From Carnobacterium gallinarum DSM 4847 (lineage in GTDB: Bacteria > Bacillota > Bacilli > Lactobacillales > Carnobacteriaceae), in assembly GCF_000744375.1 (NCBI RefSeq), contig NZ_JQLU01000005.1, positions 434,001-498,000 on the forward strand: a stretch of 64,000 nucleotides of DNA, in the 5' to 3' direction. The notes beneath the pieces are model-generated. The model had not been told where the DNA came from, did no database searches, and was given only the letters and a program-made list of their open reading frames with translations. A program made the translations under genes and the position numbers. Position 1 is the stretch's first letter; every line of letters begins with the position of its first letter. Positions 50,806-59,903 of the stretch are shown piece after piece.

Positions 50806-50942
50806 GTTATTTTCTTAAGCAACTTCTCTCTTTAAATAAAATGCCTAAATAGATGAACTAAAAAAGCTACCTACATTTTAAACTGTAGGTAACTTTTTTA
50901 GCTTGGAAACAATAATTTTCCCAGAAAAAATTAAGTACATTT

Positions 50943-51293
50943 TTAGACGCTACTAGAAAGTCCGACACTCACTTCTAAAGCTTCATCAACTTTTTGCATT
51001 AATTGATAGTCTAATTGTGTTACTTTATCTTTTAATCGCTGTTTATCAATCGTTCTAATCTGTTCTAATAAAACAACTGAATCACGTTCTAATCCATGAT
51101 TTTCAGCTGAAACTTCTACATGAGTTGGCATTTTTGCTTTTTGTATTTTAGCGGTGATTGCCGCTACGATAACGGTGGGACTGTAATGATTCCCCACATT
51201 ATTTTGAATAATTAAAACCGGACGCATTCCACCTTGCTCAGACCCTACAACTGGAGATAAATCTGCAAAATAAACTTCCCCGCGTTTTACCAT
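50943..51293 (-). CDS. mazF: MazF/PemK-family toxin endoribonuclease
   Basis: A 116-residue MazF-fold protein, started at ATG 51293 ([20 protein letters not shown]) behind GGAGGAGAAG. The fold signatures are [30 protein letters not shown] and [13 protein letters not shown], as in Bacillus NdoA (EndoA), which cleaves mRNA at specific short motifs. In other Bacilli the order is acpS-alr-mazE-mazF; here the gap after alr contains no intact antitoxin gene. Confidence 0.93.
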   Translation of the reverse strand: MVKRGEVYFADLSPVVGSEQGGMRPVLIIQNNVGNHYSPTVIVAAITAKIQKAKMPTHVEVSAENHGLERDSVVLLEQIRTIDKQRLKDKVTQLDYQLMQKVDEALEVSVGLSSSV

Positions 51294-51530
51294 AGGTATT
51301 CTTCTCCTCCTCACTATATCAAATTAGGAAGTAGAGTAGCTGTCCTTAAATTACATTTGAACCTAATGTGCAGCAACTCGTCTATTCTTCATACATGATA
51401 TTTTCTATTTTCCGACCGTCTTAAATACTTTCTATAAATCATCTTTATTGATTAACCATCTCTAGTTATTAACTGTGAAACATAATCACTCAGGTTTGTA
51501 TGTAATGATTTTTCCAAATCACTTACAATT
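51294..51530 (-). pseudogene. alr-mazF spacer with possible antitoxin remnant
   Basis: In the place normally occupied by mazE, the minus strand has only short frames. The longest protein-like stretch, starting inside the alr 3' end, reads ESINEIVSDLEKSLHTNLSD and on to ITRDG before a TAA (about 51451). It has no ATG, GTG or well-placed TTG start. It could be the decayed end of an antitoxin or chance. Similarity to known MazE proteins is not evident. Confidence 0.3.
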
Positions 51531-52649
51531 TCATTGATAGACTCTTGGTAAACGAGCAGTTAACCCACAGGTAATTTCATAATGAATAGTATCCAAATGC
51601 TCAGCTAACTCTTGCATCGTGACTTCATCCTGCTGACTCTTCCCCACTAGAACGACTTTTGTTCCCAAAGGAAATTCTTTCGGCAAGCGAATCATACACT
51701 GATCCATGCAAACTCTACCAACAATTTCACAACGGTAACCCTCTACCAAAACAGTTTGCCCTTGCAAGCTTCTTCGCCAGCCATCTGCATAACCAATTGG
51801 CAACGTCCCTATCCATTCGCCTTCTTTACTTTTATACGTGGCACCATAGCTAATCGTATCTCCTTGATGCATTTGCTTGACAGCCACTAGCTTAGTTTCA
51901 ATGCTCATAGCTGGTTCTAATGCAAAGGGAAGTTCAAGCTCCTGTCCTGATGGATTCAGTCCATACATGGCGATTCCTAATCGAACAATACTTTTTTGAT
52001 TGCCTAAATGCCATAAGCCAGTCGCACTATTTGCGGAATGAATATAAGGCGGAGCTTTTTTCAAACTCTTCACTAATTTCTCGAATTTATCAGCTTGACT
52101 CTCAAACAAATCAGCATTTTCAATATCTGCCGTAGCAAAATGTGTAAAAATGCCCTCAAAATTAAAGGCTTTTACCTTTGATAGATAAACCTCAACTTCT
52201 TGCACCTCAGCTATAGTTCGTAAACCAATTCGACCCATTCCCGTATCTATCGCCAAATGAATCGATAACTTTTCAGTACAACGACTACTCACTAATTGAC
52301 GATTAGCATCTTTCAGCCAGTTCAAGCTACTAACATTCACTCTTATCTGATACTTTGCTAACAAATCAGCGTACTCAGCATCAACAATTCCTAAAATTAA
52401 AATAGGTTCCGTAAAGCCTGCATGCCTTAACTCTAGAGCTTCATCAAGAATAGCTACACAAAATCCGTTAACACCTGCCTGGCGAGCAATTTCTGCAACT
52501 TCCAATGCTCCATGCCCATAACCATTTGCTTTAACGACTGCATAAACTTCTGTATCTGCTTCTAGGTAGTTCATTTCATTTTTCAAATTATTATAAATAG
52601 CATCTTTATGAATAATGGCCACTGTATCTCGATGTTTACCAGATATCAA
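51531..52649 (-). CDS. alr: Alanine racemase
   Basis: A 372-residue PLP enzyme supplying D-alanine for peptidoglycan. The PLP lysine lies in YAVVKANGYGHG (about 37-48) and the opposing catalytic Tyr in DTISYGATYKS (about 265). The start is TTG at 52649, placed seven bases after AAGGAGG, a rarer start codon. It follows acpS by 64 bp and precedes mazF, the conserved Bacilli order. Ddl and MurF, which use its product, are encoded at 56192-58743. Confidence 0.95.
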   Translation of the reverse strand: MISGKHRDTVAIIHKDAIYNNLKNEMNYLEADTEVYAVVKANGYGHGALEVAEIARQAGVNGFCVAILDEALELRHAGFTEPILILGIVDAEYADLLAKYQIRVNVSSLNWLKDANRQLVSSRCTEKLSIHLAIDTGMGRIGLRTIAEVQEVEVYLSKVKAFNFEGIFTHFATADIENADLFESQADKFEKLVKSLKKAPPYIHSANSATGLWHLGNQKSIVRLGIAMYGLNPSGQELELPFALEPAMSIETKLVAVKQMHQGDTISYGATYKSKEGEWIGTLPIGYADGWRRSLQGQTVLVEGYRCEIVGRVCMDQCMIRLPKEFPLGTKVVLVGKSQQDEVTMQELAEHLDTIHYEITCGLTARLPRVYQ

Positions 52650-52713
52650 TTAATTTCCTCCTTATTCTATTATTTTTTAATGCAAAATAATGCCTACTTC
52701 ATTCTTTTTATTA

Positions 52714-53064
52714 TTATGTCTCTAAAACTACTTGAGCAGCAGCAATAGCGGTTGTATGGGTAATCGAAATAAATGCATTTCCTTTAAATGGACTTTTGGT
52801 TACTTCAGGTTTTCCGTAATGATTATTTAAAATTTCAATATCTTGAAAACCGACTTTGCCTATACCTGTTCCTAAGGCTTTGGAAAAAGCTTCTTTAGCA
52901 GCAAAACGACCTGCTAAAAACTCAATCTGACGGCTTCCTTTAAAATCATTAAAAATGAACCATTCCTTTTCTGTTAGTACTTTTTTTGCAAATTTTTCAC
53001 TTTTTATATATGCTTGCTTAATCCTAGAAATCTCAGTTAAATCTAAACCGATTCCAACAATCAT
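52714..53064 (-). CDS. acpS: Holo-[acyl-carrier-protein] synthase AcpS
   Basis: A 116-residue phosphopantetheinyl transferase. The two conserved motifs are GIGLDLTEISRI (Mg-binding Asp8 region) and FAAKEAFSKALGTGIG with the KEA core. It loads phosphopantetheine onto acyl carrier protein for fatty acid synthesis. The ATG follows GAGGG. First gene of acpS-alr-mazF. Confidence 0.95.
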   Translation of the reverse strand: MIVGIGLDLTEISRIKQAYIKSEKFAKKVLTEKEWFIFNDFKGSRQIEFLAGRFAAKEAFSKALGTGIGKVGFQDIEILNNHYGKPEVTKSPFKGNAFISITHTTAIAAAQVVLET

Positions 53065-53303
53065 TTTATCCCTCTTTTATGTATCTTTATTAGTGACTTA
53101 TTTATCATTACATTATAATGTTTTCATAGTTTTTCACAAAGTTTAGTTAAAAACTAACTAGATGTAATTTTATCAAAAAAAAATTCATTTGTCATCTTTT
53201 ATACTTCGTTTTTCTCTCTCTTTTTCAATTCTTTTTCTTCGTTATTTATTTTATAAAAAATCGTTTGCATTTTTTCCCTTTTATACACCGATTTTATACA
53301 AAG

Positions 53304-53343
53304 AAAAAGTCAGTTTCCCTTTTAAAAAGGAAACTGACTTTTT
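53304..53343 (-). terminator. Terminator of cshA
   Basis: A 15-bp perfect stem AAAAAGTCAGTTTCC with its complement, with T/A tails on both sides, five bases past the helicase stop. Confidence 0.92.
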
Positions 53344-53348
53344 TAGTT

Positions 53349-54968
53349 TTAGTCTTCTTTATTACGGATAGTAAAGTTACGATCTCCGCCACTACGACGA
53401 TTATCTGAAGATTTACTTCTGTTGTTTTTGCGAGCATCACTGCTTCCAGCTGAAGTTCCGCTACGTTTAGCATCTTTACTCCAGTTTCCACCACCGCCAC
53501 TACGACGATTGTCTTTGCTTCCACCACTACGGTTTCCGCCACCACGACGATCTCCACCGCCGCTATTGCTTCCACCACGATATCCACCTTTACCACGATT
53601 TCCGCCACCACTGCTGCGACCACCGCCGCCGCCACTTCCACCTTTACGGCTTGGTAATGGACGTTCAGGGGTAATTTTAACAGGGATTTCACTAGCATCT
53701 TTAGAAATACTCTTCAAGAATGCTGCTGCGATATCTGTAGTATCATAATCTTCAAGTAATTGAGCTGCTGCTTTTTCGTAGCGCTCTAGTTCATTACTCT
53801 TGATTAATTCTTCAGCTGTTTCCATAGAAGCTTTTACTTGACCTTCAAAAGCTTCAGCATTTGTTGGTGGACGTAAAGCTGTCATTTTTTTCTTCGTTAA
53901 ATCTTCAATCACACGTAGGTAGCCCATTTCATTTGGTGTAATGAATGTTACGGACATACCTTCTTTACCAGCACGACCAGTACGACCAATACGGTGAACA
54001 TAGCTTTCTGGATCTTGTGGAATATCGTAATTGTAAACGTGAGTAACTCCTGATATATCTAATCCACGAGCTGCTACATCGGTTGCAACTAAAATATCTA
54101 AATCACCTTTTTTAAATGATTTTAAAACACTCATACGTTTTTGTTGTGATAAATCGCCATGGATTCCTTCAGCACGGTAACCACGCATTTCTAATCCTTT
54201 AGCTAATTCATCAACACGACGTTTTGTACGACCAAATACAATTGTTAATTCTGGTGTTTGAACATCTAATAAACGTGTCATAATATCAAATTTCTCGAAA
54301 TCTTTACAGCGAACATAATATTGATCGATTAAGTTAGCTGTCATTTCTGTAGCTTTAATACGAACATGTTCAGGCTCATTCATGAATTTAACACCGATAC
54401 GTTTAATTGCATCTGGCATTGTTGCTGAGAATAATAATGTTTGACGAACACTTGGAACTTCTTTGATAATTTTTTCGATATCTTCTAAGAATCCCATGTT
54501 TAACATTTCATCAGCTTCATCTAAAACTAAAGTTTCAACATGATCTAATTTTAATGTACGACGGTTAATATGATCAAGTAAACGACCTGGTGTACCAACA
54601 ACGATATGCGGTTGATCTTTTAAGGCACGGATTTGGCGGCTAATATCTGCTCCACCATAAACTACTTGAACACGAACTTTTTTGTCACGACTTAAGCGGA
54701 ACAATTCTTCTTGTGTTTGGATAGCTAATTCACGTGTTGGTGCAATAACTAATCCTTGAACGGTACGGTTAGTAAGATCAATTTTTTGTAACATTGGTAA
54801 ACCAAAAGCAGCTGTTTTACCAGTACCTGTTTGTGCTTGACCAATTACGTCTTTTCCTTCAAGTGCCAACGGAATCGTTTGTCCTTGGATTGGTGTTGCT
54901 TCCTCAAAGCCTAGACGTTCAACTGATTGTAATAATTCGGGTGATAACCCTAATTCTGAAAATTTCAA
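53349..54968 (-). CDS. cshA: DEAD-box ATP-dependent RNA helicase CshA
   Basis: A 539-residue helicase. The start is a TTG at 54968 (read as [13 protein letters not shown]), seven bases after GGGAGG; the frame continues 32 codons upstream into the leader. Motifs in order: Q motif [35 protein letters not shown], and [13 protein letters not shown]. The last 110 residues are Gly/Arg/Ser/Asn-rich, an RGG-like RNA-binding tail encoded by GC-richer repetitive DNA. CshA acts in RNA decay, ribosome assembly and cold adaptation in Firmicutes. Confidence 0.95.
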   Translation of the reverse strand: MKFSELGLSPELLQSVERLGFEEATPIQGQTIPLALEGKDVIGQAQTGTGKTAAFGLPMLQKIDLTNRTVQGLVIAPTRELAIQTQEELFRLSRDKKVRVQVVYGGADISRQIRALKDQPHIVVGTPGRLLDHINRRTLKLDHVETLVLDEADEMLNMGFLEDIEKIIKEVPSVRQTLLFSATMPDAIKRIGVKFMNEPEHVRIKATEMTANLIDQYYVRCKDFEKFDIMTRLLDVQTPELTIVFGRTKRRVDELAKGLEMRGYRAEGIHGDLSQQKRMSVLKSFKKGDLDILVATDVAARGLDISGVTHVYNYDIPQDPESYVHRIGRTGRAGKEGMSVTFITPNEMGYLRVIEDLTKKKMTALRPPTNAEAFEGQVKASMETAEELIKSNELERYEKAAAQLLEDYDTTDIAAAFLKSISKDASEIPVKITPERPLPSRKGGSGGGGGRSSGGGNRGKGGYRGGSNSGGGDRRGGGNRSGGSKDNRRSGGGGNWSKDAKRSGTSAGSSDARKNNRSKSSDNRRSGGDRNFTIRNKED

Positions 54969-55063
54969 TTTTTTTCCTCCCATTTGGAAAACCTTTAAGA
55001 GAGATTTTTGCGAAATACAGGCGATGGATTTTTGTTTGAAAAATGCCTGCTGCTGTAACTCCA

Positions 55064-55151
55064 TATAAAAACCTGGTGTCTGATGTACGAAAATTCGTAC
55101 TACACCAGGCCCCTCATTTCATATCAAAAGCTTGGAGAATCTCCAAGCTTC
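55064..55151 (-). promoter_or_regulatory. Candidate attenuator leader of cshA
   Basis: Within the cshA leader the minus strand carries two hairpins. The first (55128-55150) is AAGCTTGGAGA with its complement. The second (55072-55109) has outer stem CCTGGTGT/ACACCAGG, inner stem GTACGAA/TTCGTAC, and is followed by GGTTTTTATAT, i.e. it looks like an intrinsic terminator placed about 100 nt before the TTG start. Since the gene upstream has its own terminator (55352-55377), these hairpins most likely regulate cshA itself. Confidence 0.6.
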
Positions 55152-55210
55152 TTTTCTGCTTATCTATTCACAAAACCCTCAACGGTTTTACTTTTTCTTT
55201 TATCTTAGCA

Positions 55211-55239
55211 ATAGTAACATGAATACCTTTAGTTTTCAA
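55211..55239 (-). promoter_or_regulatory. Promoter of cshA
   Basis: TTGAAA (55234-55239), 17-bp spacer, TACTAT (55211-55216) preceded by TGT. It implies a leader of about 235 nt before the TTG start codon. Confidence 0.65.
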
Positions 55240-55351
55240 TCAATTTGAAGTAATGTTTCAATGAACACGTTTTCTACATTAGAAACCGTTTATAAAAACA
55301 GCATTATCTCCTTTGTAACAACAAATTTGAATAACCATTCCTATAAAAAAG

Positions 55352-55377
55352 AACCTAAGACAAAATGTCCTAGGTCC
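55352..55377 (-). terminator. Terminator of the BI-1 family gene
   Basis: Stem GAACCTAAGACA/TGTCCTAGGTCC (with wobble pairs), followed by TTCTTTTTTATAGG on the minus strand, 13 bp past the stop codon. Confidence 0.8.
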
Positions 55378-55390
55378 TCACTATTGTTTT

Positions 55391-56089
55391 TTAGTTGCGT
55401 CCGCCGCCGCCAAAAATTCTCAAGACAGCTAAGAAAATATTAACAAAGTCTAAGTATAGACTTAATGCACCACTGATAGCAATTGCGCCTAATGATTGAC
55501 TATCCGCATAGTGGAAGTAAATTTCTTTTAGTTTTTGAGTATCGTATGCTGTTAAACCAACAAAGATTAAAACAGTAATATAGGATAGAACTAAGCTACC
55601 AATACCACTTTTCAAGAAAAAGGCATTTACTAAAGTAGCAATGATTAATCCAATCAATGCACTCCGTAAGTGACCACCTAAACTAGTCATATCTCTTTTT
55701 GTAACAAAACCATAGATGCTCATTGCTGCAAAAGTTCCAGCTGTAATCATGAAAGCTGAAGCGATATTGCCTAAAGAATACAGTAAGAAAATAGAGGATA
55801 ATAAAATCCCATTAACAATTGAGAACGCAATAAACCCGACAACTGAAGAACCTGTTGAACGTAATTTATTCCCATTTGATGCTAATTTCATTACTAAGAA
55901 AATTTCTACTAAGAATAGTGCAATGAACCCAATCGGATTTCCTAAAACCAATCCTCTGATTAATGGACTTTGTGCCGCGTAAAATGCTGTAATTCCACTT
56001 AACGCTAATGCCAATGTCATATACCCATATACAGTTGCAAAAAAGCGACTTAAGCCTTCTGTAGCGACTTCTTTTCTTTGTGTTTGCAT
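55391..56089 (-). CDS. Bax inhibitor-1/YccA family membrane protein
   Basis: A 232-residue protein with seven predicted membrane helices, matching the BI-1 (UPF0005) family; Bacillus YetJ, a pH-sensitive calcium leak channel, is a relative. The family segment GLTAYDTQKLKEIY with its conserved Asp lies in the loop before the last helix, and the C-terminus is short and glycine-rich. An extended -10 promoter (TGGTATACT, 56128-56136) lies 39 bp upstream. Single gene. Confidence 0.9.
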   Translation of the reverse strand: MQTQRKEVATEGLSRFFATVYGYMTLALALSGITAFYAAQSPLIRGLVLGNPIGFIALFLVEIFLVMKLASNGNKLRSTGSSVVGFIAFSIVNGILLSSIFLLYSLGNIASAFMITAGTFAAMSIYGFVTKRDMTSLGGHLRSALIGLIIATLVNAFFLKSGIGSLVLSYITVLIFVGLTAYDTQKLKEIYFHYADSQSLGAIAISGALSLYLDFVNIFLAVLRIFGGGGRN

Positions 56090-56191
56090 CTTACATCTCT
56101 CCTTAATTAATCTAAATTCATACTAGTAGTATACCAAAAAACAGCTGAATTTAACTCCGTCTTTGGACCTAGTCTTCTTATTTTAACATGT

Positions 56192-57568
56192 TTATTTTTT
56201 TAGTTCCATTACGACAGATAGTAAATCTGTTCCTAAACTTGATTTAACTAAAATATAATCTTTTTGATTGATACTGTTCTTTAATTGTTGAATCATAGCT
56301 TTCTTATCTTCAACAAAGTGATGAATCTGCTCAACAGGGTAGTTTATACTTAGCTGTTCTTTTAGATGGATCATTTCTGAACCAAATAAAAAGACTTCAT
56401 CAATTGCATTCTCATGGATATGTGCTGCCACACTCGCATGCAATTCACTAGAAAGCTCTCCTAGTTCCAGCATATCTCCTAAAACAACAATTTTTTTGCC
56501 TGCCGTTTCTAACTCACTAAAATTATCTAACACAACTTTCATAGCAGTTGGATTTGCATTGTAGGCATCATTTAAAATCATACTTCCATTTAAGCCATCC
56601 AGCCATTCCGTACGATTTTTTGTCAGATTAAATTTTGCTAGTTCTGGAGCAGCTACTTCAACTGATATTCCTAACGTGAACCCTACCATCAAGGCAGCCA
56701 TTGCATTTGTTACGTTGTAAGTGCCTAAAACTGGGATGCTACATTTGATCTCAGGTGCTACATTCGTAGTAAATTTAGTTTCGTACATTCCCGTTTCGAT
56801 TTCAACTGGATAAATATTATTACTTTTAGCTGTACCAAAAGTTATTCTCTGTTTAGGTGCTAAGACTTTAACCAACTCAGATAAAAGCAGCTCTTCTCCT
56901 GGGTAAATTAATGTCCCGTCCTTTTTTAAACCAGCAATGATTTCCATTTTAGCAGCAGCAATCCCTTGGCGCGAACCTAAATACTCAATATGAGATTCTC
57001 CAATCATTGTAATGACGGCAATATCAGGTTGAGCTAATTTAGAAAGCAATTCAATCTCGCCTGCATGGTTCATTCCCATTTCTAAAATGACGACTTCTGT
57101 TGTTTCTGGCATTTCTAAGATAGTTAATGGCAAACCAATATGATTATTAAAATTCCCTTTAGTCTTATGAACTTGATATTTACTACGAATAACCGCTTCA
57201 GTCATATCTTTTGTTGTAGTTTTCCCATTGCTTCCAGTAATACCAACAACTTTTGGTGCTACTAGTTCTAAGTAGTATTTGGCCAAATCTTGCAAAGCCT
57301 GTAAGGTATCTGCTACTTGCAAAACAGGGAAATCAATTGGAGCTGTTTCTAGTGATGCACTCCAAAATGCAGCTACAGCGCCTTTATCGATAGCAGATTG
57401 AATAAACTGATGCCCATCATTTTCACCTTGTAAAGGTACAAATAATGCACCATCGGTTAATTTTCGTGAATCAAATTCAACCTTTTCGATTTTAATTGTT
57501 TCCCATTTAGTTAAATCATTCGTTGCCCCAACTGCTAAAGCAATTTCTTTTAAACTTAGTGATTTCAT
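56192..57568 (-). CDS. murF: UDP-N-acetylmuramoyl-tripeptide--D-alanyl-D-alanine ligase MurF
   Basis: A 458-residue cytoplasmic Mur ligase adding D-Ala-D-Ala to the UDP-MurNAc-tripeptide. The ATP loop is GITGSNGKTTTKDM (about 109-122). Other family segments are GNFNNHIGLPLTIL, EMGMNHAGEI and the C-terminal LNDAYNANP. It uses the dipeptide made by Ddl, encoded 83 bp upstream. GGAGG precedes the ATG. No clear terminator follows. Confidence 0.96.
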   Translation of the reverse strand: MKSLSLKEIALAVGATNDLTKWETIKIEKVEFDSRKLTDGALFVPLQGENDGHQFIQSAIDKGAVAAFWSASLETAPIDFPVLQVADTLQALQDLAKYYLELVAPKVVGITGSNGKTTTKDMTEAVIRSKYQVHKTKGNFNNHIGLPLTILEMPETTEVVILEMGMNHAGEIELLSKLAQPDIAVITMIGESHIEYLGSRQGIAAAKMEIIAGLKKDGTLIYPGEELLLSELVKVLAPKQRITFGTAKSNNIYPVEIETGMYETKFTTNVAPEIKCSIPVLGTYNVTNAMAALMVGFTLGISVEVAAPELAKFNLTKNRTEWLDGLNGSMILNDAYNANPTAMKVVLDNFSELETAGKKIVVLGDMLELGELSSELHASVAAHIHENAIDEVFLFGSEMIHLKEQLSINYPVEQIHHFVEDKKAMIQQLKNSINQKDYILVKSSLGTDLLSVVMELKK

Positions 57569-57618
57569 GTTCTTCCTCCGATAATTAGTCTTAAGTTTGA
57601 TTCCACGCTATCAAGACA

Positions 57619-57647
57619 AAAAGCTGAACACTAAAGGCTCAGCTTTT
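57619..57647 (-). terminator. Terminator between ddl and murF
   Basis: Stem AAAAGCTGA/TCAGCTTTT with an 11-nt loop and a T-run on the minus strand. It follows ddl, so murF may depend on read-through or its own promoter. Confidence 0.75.
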
Positions 57648-57651
57648 ATTT

Positions 57652-58743
57652 TTATTCGTCACTCTTCATTTGATAACTTTGACGTTCCTCATAACGATGT
57701 AGTGCCAGTTGAATGAGTTCTTCAACTAAATCACCATAACCTAAGCCAGTATTTTCCCACAATAATGGGTACATACTGAATTGAGTAAAGCCAGGCATTG
57801 TATTGACTTCATTAATAAAAATCTCATCATTTGCTGTGACAAAGAAATCACAACGACTTAAACCACTTCCATCTAAAACTTCAAAGGCTCCTGCTGCGTA
57901 TTCTCGCAACTGACTAGATACCTCGTCTGATAACAATGCTGGAATCTGTAGCTTTACATCATTGTTAATATACTTTGAATCATAATCATAAAAATCAACT
58001 GATTTTATAAGTTCGCCAGGAACAGATGTATGAATATCTCCATTTCCTAAAACAGCTACTTCAATTTCTCTTGCTTCAATTCCTTGTTCCACCACAATTC
58101 GACGATCAAATTTTAAAGCTGTTTCAATCGCTGCAATGAGTTCGTCACGGTTTTCAGCCTTACTGATTCCAACACTTGACCCCATATTAGCAGGCTTAAT
58201 AAACATTGGATAAAGCAAACTGCCTTCGCAACGCATAAAGACTTGTTCTTCATCTCGTAACCATTCATTTTTTAAAACTGCTACGTAAGGAACTTGTGGA
58301 ATGCCAACTTGTTGGAATAAATATTTACTAATAATCTTATCCATGCCACAAGCACTTGCTAAAACGCCAGTTCCAACATAAGGCATATTCATAACTTCAA
58401 ACAAACCTTGAACTGTACCGTCCTCTCCGTTAGGTCCATGAAGAACCGGGAAGATAACAGCGTCTTCTGCTTTAAGCGATGTTGGTTCGATTTCTACACC
58501 ATAAGATTGTTCATTTAAATCAGCACCAAAAGATGCTTCTGCACTTTGTTTGAATATTAATAATTGATGATCTGAAATTGGCCCAGTAAGAATCGGACCT
58601 TTTAACCATTTTCCAGATTTTGTAATGTAAATAGGTTCAACTTCATAATATTTATAATAGACTTCCTTAGTGATTGAGAAAGCCGTTAAAATTGAGATAT
58701 CATGTTCTGCACTTTTACCACCATAAATTAGAGAGATTTTCAT
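57652..58743 (-). CDS. ddl: D-alanine--D-alanine ligase
   Basis: A 363-residue ATP-grasp ligase joining two D-alanines. Key segments are SLIYGGKSAEHDIS at the start, PVLHGPNGEDGTVQG, KPANMGSSVGISK and FINEVNTMPGFTQFSMYP. In the omega-loop region (FYDYDSKYINN) the specificity residue is Tyr, typical of D-Ala-D-Ala ligases, not the Phe of the D-Ala-D-Lac enzymes of vancomycin-resistant lactobacilli. It works between Alr and MurF. Confidence 0.96.
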   Translation of the reverse strand: MKISLIYGGKSAEHDISILTAFSITKEVYYKYYEVEPIYITKSGKWLKGPILTGPISDHQLLIFKQSAEASFGADLNEQSYGVEIEPTSLKAEDAVIFPVLHGPNGEDGTVQGLFEVMNMPYVGTGVLASACGMDKIISKYLFQQVGIPQVPYVAVLKNEWLRDEEQVFMRCEGSLLYPMFIKPANMGSSVGISKAENRDELIAAIETALKFDRRIVVEQGIEAREIEVAVLGNGDIHTSVPGELIKSVDFYDYDSKYINNDVKLQIPALLSDEVSSQLREYAAGAFEVLDGSGLSRCDFFVTANDEIFINEVNTMPGFTQFSMYPLLWENTGLGYGDLVEELIQLALHRYEERQSYQMKSDE

Positions 58744-58886
58744 CTAATACGTTCCTCCAAGTTTTACTTAAAGTTATTTTAAGCTTTATCTTTAAGACTT
58801 AATTCAAACGTATTGTACCATATTTTCGATGTCCTTGAAATAATAATTTCATTTAACAGATTTGTACTTTTGTTTAACTTTCCAAC

Positions 58887-59204
58887 TTAATGTGAGGTTA
58901 GTTTAAGCCCAACTACGCCAATAATTACCATTCCAACAAAAATAAATTTGCGCCAATTACGACTTTCACCAAAGAAAACCATGCCCCACAAGACACTTGT
59001 TGAGGTCCCAATTCCAGACCATATTGCGTAAGCTACACCAATAGGGATAGTTTTTGAAGCTACAGAAAGTAGATATAAGCTTAATCCCATAATAAAAATT
59101 GAAAGTACACCGTATTTTTTCACTCTAAAACTATCTGATTTTTTTAGAAAGACAACAAAGCCTAGCTCACAAAAACCTGCTAAAATTAAAATTAAAATAC
59201 TCAT
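58887..59204 (-). CDS. SMR-family efflux protein, subunit B of a pair
   Basis: A 105-residue small multidrug resistance protein with four helices. The conserved membrane Glu of the first helix is in LAGFCELGFVVFLKK (about residue 13), and the family segment IPIGVAYAIWSGIGT is present. Its ATG overlaps the stop of the upstream SMR gene by four bases, so the two are made together and likely form a heterodimer like EbrAB or YkkCD. Substrate unknown; guanidinium or quaternary amines are typical. Confidence 0.9.
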   Translation of the reverse strand: MSILILILAGFCELGFVVFLKKSDSFRVKKYGVLSIFIMGLSLYLLSVASKTIPIGVAYAIWSGIGTSTSVLWGMVFFGESRNWRKFIFVGMVIIGVVGLKLTSH

Positions 59205-59530
59205 GTTTTATCGGTCCCTTCACTTAATTTTAACCCTAAAATTCCTGTTAGTAGAATAATCAATGCAACAATTTTCAAAAAACTAACGGACTCTCCTAAA
59301 AATATCATCCCCATAATCGCTGTCCCAGCTGTTCCAAGTCCTGTAAAAGCAGCATAAGCTACTCCGACACCTAATTTTTTCATGGCTTTTTCTAAAATAA
59401 AAAAGCTTATTCCAATAAAAATGATTGCCATGATACTAGGAACTAATTTTGAAAAACCATAGGATGCATCTAGATAATATGCCCAAATCACTTCACAAAA
59501 TCCTGCAATAATTAAATATACCCATTCCAT
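59201..59530 (-). CDS. SMR-family efflux protein, subunit A of a pair
   Basis: A 109-residue four-helix SMR protein. The proton/substrate Glu is in IAGFCEVIWAYYLD (about residue 13), followed by KLGVGVAYAAFTGLGTAG and the GMIFLGES motif. It is first of the overlapping pair. The ATG at 59530 follows GAGGAATAAGAA. It is preceded by two very short ORFs and a structured region described separately. Confidence 0.9.
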   Translation of the reverse strand: MEWVYLIIAGFCEVIWAYYLDASYGFSKLVPSIMAIIFIGISFFILEKAMKKLGVGVAYAAFTGLGTAGTAIMGMIFLGESVSFLKIVALIILLTGILGLKLSEGTDKT

Positions 59531-59562
59531 TTCTTATTCCTCATTTCTTATTTATTTTGAGT

Positions 59563-59723
59563 TTATTTGCCTTCATGTCCATTCCGACTCATCGTAATCA
59601 CTCTCCTTAATACTTTTGTCATGTTTATTTTATTCCATAGTTCGTCCAAACTTCTTCATACGTCTTTGTATGTTTTGGTAGTAAGACTTCTTTAAGAACA
59701 TTAGGTATATGATTCTTTAACAT
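59563..59723 (-). other. Two short ORFs directly before the SMR pair
   Basis: On the minus strand a 32-codon ORF (59625-59723, MLKNHIPNVLKEVLLPK...) ends two bases before the ATG of a 19-codon ORF (59563-59622, MTKVLRRVITMSRNGHEGK). Inside the second, ATG 59592 is preceded by AAGGAGAG, so the nonapeptide MSRNGHEGK could be translated as a leader. The longer frame stays open for about 25 further codons upstream without a start. They may be a decayed gene or leader peptides; I recognise neither. Confidence 0.35.
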
Positions 59724-59739
59724 TTTTTTAAGACAAAGA

Positions 59740-59815
59740 ACTTTGATCGGATTACAAAGCCTCTGGCGAGTTTTTGCCTATTGGGGTTTCTAAGGATTCC
59801 CCCCTAAGAAGCCCA
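59740..59815 (-). other. GC-richer structured stretch upstream of the SMR genes
   Basis: This stretch stands out in an AT-rich spacer. On the minus strand TTGGGCTTCTTAGG pairs imperfectly with CCTTAGAAACCCCAA around GGGGAAT (about 59779-59815), and CTTTG/CAAAG forms a small stem further on. It does not fit the guanidine riboswitch classes I know, although SMR genes often have one. Confidence 0.35.
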
Positions 59816-59826
59816 ACAACAAAAAA

Positions 59827-59857
59827 GACCCCAGAATGCATGGCACATTCTAAGGCC
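59827..59857 (-). terminator. Terminator of the uncharacterised gene at 59904
   Basis: A 12-bp stem with several G-T pairs (GGCCTTAGAATG with CATTCTGGGGTC on the transcript), followed by T6. Confidence 0.8.
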
Positions 59858-59903
59858 GAAATTCTCTAAAAAGTTCTTCAATTAGTTTTATAAAAAGCTT
59901 ATT

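Noticed and set aside
53294..53748. Overlapping ORFs rich in Val/Ala or Pro/Leu opposite the cshA 3' end
   Set aside because: They are shadows of the Gly/Arg-rich tail of the helicase.
59740..59860. Guanidine riboswitch before the SMR pair
   Set aside because: None of the conserved cores of guanidine-I, -II or -III that I know is present; part of the structure is the terminator of the previous gene.
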